A stretch of 64,000 nt of DNA from Sphagnum magellanicum (lineage: Eukaryota > Streptophyta > Sphagnopsida > Sphagnales > Sphagnaceae), in NCBI GenBank assembly GCA_021904315.1, contig CM038914.1:24353065-24417064 (forward strand), read 5' to 3'. Shown one piece after another: positions 61,131 through 64,000 of the stretch (positions are counted from its first letter, which is position 1; every line of letters begins with the position of its first letter). The position numbers and the translations under genes were made by a program. The notes under the pieces were generated by a model, which saw nothing but the letters and a program-made list of their open reading frames with translations, ran no database searches and had not been told where the DNA came from.

Positions 61131-62319
61131 TACTAGTGCTATCCATAATAAATCACTTTTATAAATAATTATAAATGATTATGTTTATTAAATCTAAGTG
61201 ATACTAAATAATTATTGTTATGACATAGATTTGTATATTATATAATTTATATTATTATATTAGAAGAAATTAATTAAATAAATTAATGTGACATTACTTT
61301 AAAATCATTGTAATTACTTCATATAAGAATTAATTAGTATGTGCATAATTATTTTCTAATTGAACATAATTATTCACACTCTTTAATTTATAACTTCAAA
61401 CCTGAATTAAAAATTTGGAAAAAATTATAGTGTAGTTGGAATAATTATTTTATTGATTTTAATTTCACGAATTATTATACAATAATATTATCTTAAAAAA
61501 TTCTGTGATTAATCATCTATGATAAATATTTTATAGTAATTTTATAGTAATTATGAAAATTAATGTTATGTTTAACAAATTATTATATTTATAGTTAATA
61601 ATTACCAAGAGAAAAAAATTATTTGACCTGTAATAATTTTTACAAGAATAAATGTTATTATACAATAAATAATGTAATTAGTTGAATAATAATTCTTCAA
61701 AATTTTGTGTAAGAATTTACTTCTTAATAAAAAAAATTAATTCATTATATATAATTTTAAAATAAATATTTAAAATATTTAATTTTAAATTATAACCATT
61801 AAATTTATTTCATATTAATTATATTATATATAGCTCGATCAGATTCTAAAAAGTAATTAAATATTTTAAAATATTTTATTATTTATGAATTATGTATTAA
61901 TAACTTGTGAGTAACTAGATAGTTAGTTTGTCAAATATGAAGAAGGTATTACTTATTTAAGTAATTGATAATGAATACTGAATATTTGTAGTGTATAGTT
62001 TATAATTTAAATATATGTAAATTTCATCATTATGAACTAAATGATTATTTAATTATTTAGTACTTGAATTGTTTAAAAATCTAAAAACCCTAGAAAATAA
62101 GGGATGAAGAAAGCTTTGGAATTACAACTTAGTTTGTAAGGAAGTTGCAACTTCAAAACTTATCCCATATTGTTTGTTCTCCATTCCTATTTTGAACACT
62201 ATATAAACAAAGGGGTGTGCCTATGCAATTTCACATTAAGAAGTTTGTGCACATGGGATGAGCTAATCAAAAGGCTCAACCCAAAACAAAAAAATAAATA
62301 ATGCACAATTCTTAAGTAC

Positions 62320-62546
62320 ATACCTCCCCAACCTACTTATTTATCTAGCTAGGTAGGTACCTAGTTTGACCTACCCATCTAGGTCAGCCTATGTACCTAC
62401 CTATTTAAGTACCTACTTATATGAATAGGTATTTAGCCTAGGAAGGTAGAACCTACCTATTTACTACTTTACCTAGGTAGGTAGGTAGGTAGGTAGGTAG
62501 GTAAGGATTGTAGGCACCTATTTATGTACCTACCTAGGTACCTACC
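62320..62546. repeat. ACCT / AGGT tetranucleotide cluster in both orientations
   Basis: Degenerate TACCTACCT words at 62320-62420, then an uninterrupted (AGGT)n run at about 62474-62504, then TACCTACC again. The opposed runs can pair into a long hairpin. Confidence 0.85.
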
Positions 62547-62583
62547 AACCTAATATTAATATTTTTATTAAATTATTTTTTTA

Positions 62584-62714
62584 ATGCCACGTGGCATATT
62601 TACATTGGGCCACGTGCCATAATATAAGATCATCCAAATCTTTGAATTGAACGTCTTAGATTATTTCAAAATAATAATAATAATAATATAAATAATCATA
62701 TATTAAAACACGTG
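62584..62714. promoter_or_regulatory. three G-box cores in 130 bp
   Basis: CACGTG occurs at 62588-62593 (inside the 14-base palindrome ATGCCACGTGGCAT), 62611-62616 and 62709-62714, all inside the CACTA element near its right end. Confidence 0.5.
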
Positions 62715-62957
62715 GCAGCACATGATTTGCCTTGAATTGTGACCAAAATAGTTGCATATTAGTTGCATGTGACAATACGTATACAATGGAGTCAAAGGAT
62801 GAAATGTATTTGTTGACTTTATACTCTTTGTCATTTGCGACTAGTTTTCACATGCGACTTGTTTTAGGCGACTAAAAGGATTTTAGTTGCAAAATGTCTC
62901 TTGCGACTAAAATTTAGTCGCAAAGAGCAGTCGAAAATACATGTTTTTCTTCTAGTG

Positions 62958-62960
62958 TTG
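62958..62960. repeat. right target-site duplication TTG of the CACTA element
   Basis: TTG directly after the right terminus (CTTCTAGTG). Confidence 0.8.
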
Positions 62961-64000
62961 TGCATCACTTCAACTTTCAATTCCACACCCATTTCTGAGG
63001 GAATTGATCGAACGTAAGGCTTCGTGCAGCTTTCAATTCTTGGTTTATTTTGAACCATTCCGTTAGCATCAATCTGGAAATGGCTGACCGTGCTACCACT
63101 TCTTGCACATCATCGTCATCGTAAAACATTACCATTTGTTAATTGGGCAAACGGTATTGCAAACGCTCAATGACAGGAAATCGCTCATGCATATCAAACT
63201 TGAAGATGCGCCACGTTGCTTCTGATATAGATACATAACGACAGTTGAGATATTTTTTAATTTCATCAGCTTCAACCACATTCCCTTCAGTGGCATTGTC
63301 ACTCTAGCGTGAGATCACAACAATTGCACGATCATGTCTTTTATAAACGTACTTGAATAGGTACTTGACTGATGAATGTTGTTGCAGATTTCAATGTTGA
63401 TGTGCGCATCATATTTGGTTGATAAATAAACATTGTGCGGTACCACCCAACGATTGTCCAATTCAACACCATGAGCCAAAAGTGTGCGCCCCGTATCTCT
63501 GCATTGATAAATAGGATATCTGTTTACATCCGTCACCGTCTCGGATTGGAACTTATGTGGATATTGCTTTTTACATTTGCTTTCTTCCATGCATGGGGCA
63601 TTTGGAAATGCAGCTCCACATGGACCATGCATCATGCATTTGGCAACCGTTTCGTGGGCCAACCTATTTATCTCTGGATTCGAAAGTTTAGCACTGATCA
63701 TGCGGTCTACATCCTTGACCGTGTGTGGCTTGCAGTCTTCGACAAAGAAGATGAGAATGTGTGCATGCGACAGCCCATGCATTTGAAATTCAATGACATA
63801 GATTCTCGCAATCGTGTGTCCCAAAATATGTTTCTTGTGAATGTCATTGATTAATTCCTTCAGCTTGATTTTGAACACTTCGGTTACCAAATTCGATCGA
63901 TCTTGAGGTTGTTGTTCGAACAACATCGTTCTCTTGATCTCAGGCCATTGGGGATTGCAAGTGAATGTAACAAACGCATTTGGGCAACAGGCCCATCTGC
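62961..64000 (-). pseudogene. Helitron RepHel relic, Rep (HUH) part
   Basis: The open frame 63926-63315 carries the Helitron Rep signature: a basic N-terminal stretch with DRSNLVTEVFKIKL, then VIEFQMHGLSHAHILIF, whose H-A-H is the HUH metal-binding motif. CMMHGPCG and KCKKQYPHKF follow. Further down (63240-62975) come ISEATWRIFKFDMHERFPVI and, in another frame, EWFKINQELKAARSL then FPQKWVWN, followed by a stop. The HUH nuclease nicks and joins DNA ends during rolling-circle transposition. The frame continues past the window end. Frameshifts and stops make it a relic. Confidence 0.88.

Larger units (their letters stand above)
59761..62957. mobile_element. 3197-bp CACTA-type element inserted in the Helitron
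   Basis: The left end CACTAGTAGAAA and the inverse of the right end, CACTAGAAGAAA, differ at one of 12 positions. TTG lies on both sides as a three-base target duplication, as expected for the CACTA (En/Spm) superfamily. Both subterminal regions are packed with TTGCGACTA / TAGTCGCAA motifs. Removing the element and one TTG rejoins the Helitron reading frame. No transposase frame is present, so it depended on another element. Inside are an AT-rich array of about 180-bp units (60110-61130), ACCT/AGGT repeats (62320-62546) and three G-boxes. Confidence 0.88.
57646..64000 (-). mobile_element. Helitron rolling-circle transposon, split by a CACTA element
   Basis: Minus-strand coding pieces for a RepHel protein run from beyond the window end down to about 57730. 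The 3' end is probably at 57646: on the minus strand, a TGTGC-ATTAA-GCACA hairpin (57673-57659) is followed nine bases later by CTAG and then T, the usual Helitron ending. A second CTAG at 57637 is an alternative. The 5' end lies outside the window. A CACTA-type element occupies 59761-62957. Several stops and frameshifts show that the Helitron is no longer autonomous. Confidence 0.88.

Noticed and set aside
62320-62546. CRISPR-like or satellite array
   Set aside because: The repeats are four-base units in both orientations without spacers; a microsatellite in a plant genome.
1-64000. tRNA, rRNA or LTR retrotransposon genes
   Set aside because: No tRNA B-box with matching arms, no rRNA-like stretch and no pair of long terminal repeats with TG...CA ends was seen on either strand.

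Overview
The window is nuclear DNA of a land plant. Protein genes are split by short GT-AG introns, two encoded proteins look plastid-targeted, one gene is the plant form of the LRRC57-type leucine-rich-repeat protein, and there are relics of RPW8-type NLR immune receptors, a plant L1-type LINE (DUF4283 ORF1), a Helitron and CACTA elements. Compact genes in AT-rich intergenic DNA would fit a bryophyte such as a moss best, but that placement is an inference and not secure.

Layout. 1-3.5 kb: AT-rich DNA without a recognisable gene, with a hairpin and a short tandem repeat. 3.5-10 kb: one decayed LINE on the plus strand. 10-14.5 kb: no gene seen. 14.5-23.5 kb: the genic island, with an intact nine-exon LRRC57-like gene (15237-18076), a poorly resolved multi-exon gene (about 19.1-20.6 kb) and an alpha-carbonic anhydrase gene with a probable thylakoid-lumen signal (about 20.9-23.5 kb). 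26-40 kb: two diverged copies, on the minus strand, of a block made of an RPW8-type NLR relic, an unidentified module with a conserved splice donor, and a ZZ-zinc-finger relic. 40.8-41.3 kb: a long foldback. 41.75-43.87 kb (minus): a small plastid membrane-protein gene with a telobox and a G-box upstream. 47.1-48.6 kb: a decayed tyrosine-recombinase (DUF3504/Crypton-like) gene with an intron. 49.2-49.9 kb: another RPW8 fragment. 53.1-54.7 kb (minus): an intact three-exon gene for a 267-residue membrane protein of unknown function. 56-57.6 kb: two opposed hAT transposase ends. 57.6 kb to the window end: a Helitron on the minus strand, split by a 3197-bp CACTA-type element with a TTG target-site duplication.

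The genes do not form an operon or an evident pathway. The live genes (LRRC57-like, carbonic anhydrase, plastid membrane protein, 267-residue membrane protein) look like ordinary single-copy plant genes. Everything else is mobile-element or immune-receptor debris, mostly inactivated by stop codons and frameshifts. The most unusual items are the Crypton-like recombinase relic, the duplicated NLR / unknown / ZZ block (possibly an NLR with integrated extra domains), the nested Helitron-CACTA structure and the 40.8-41.3 kb foldback.
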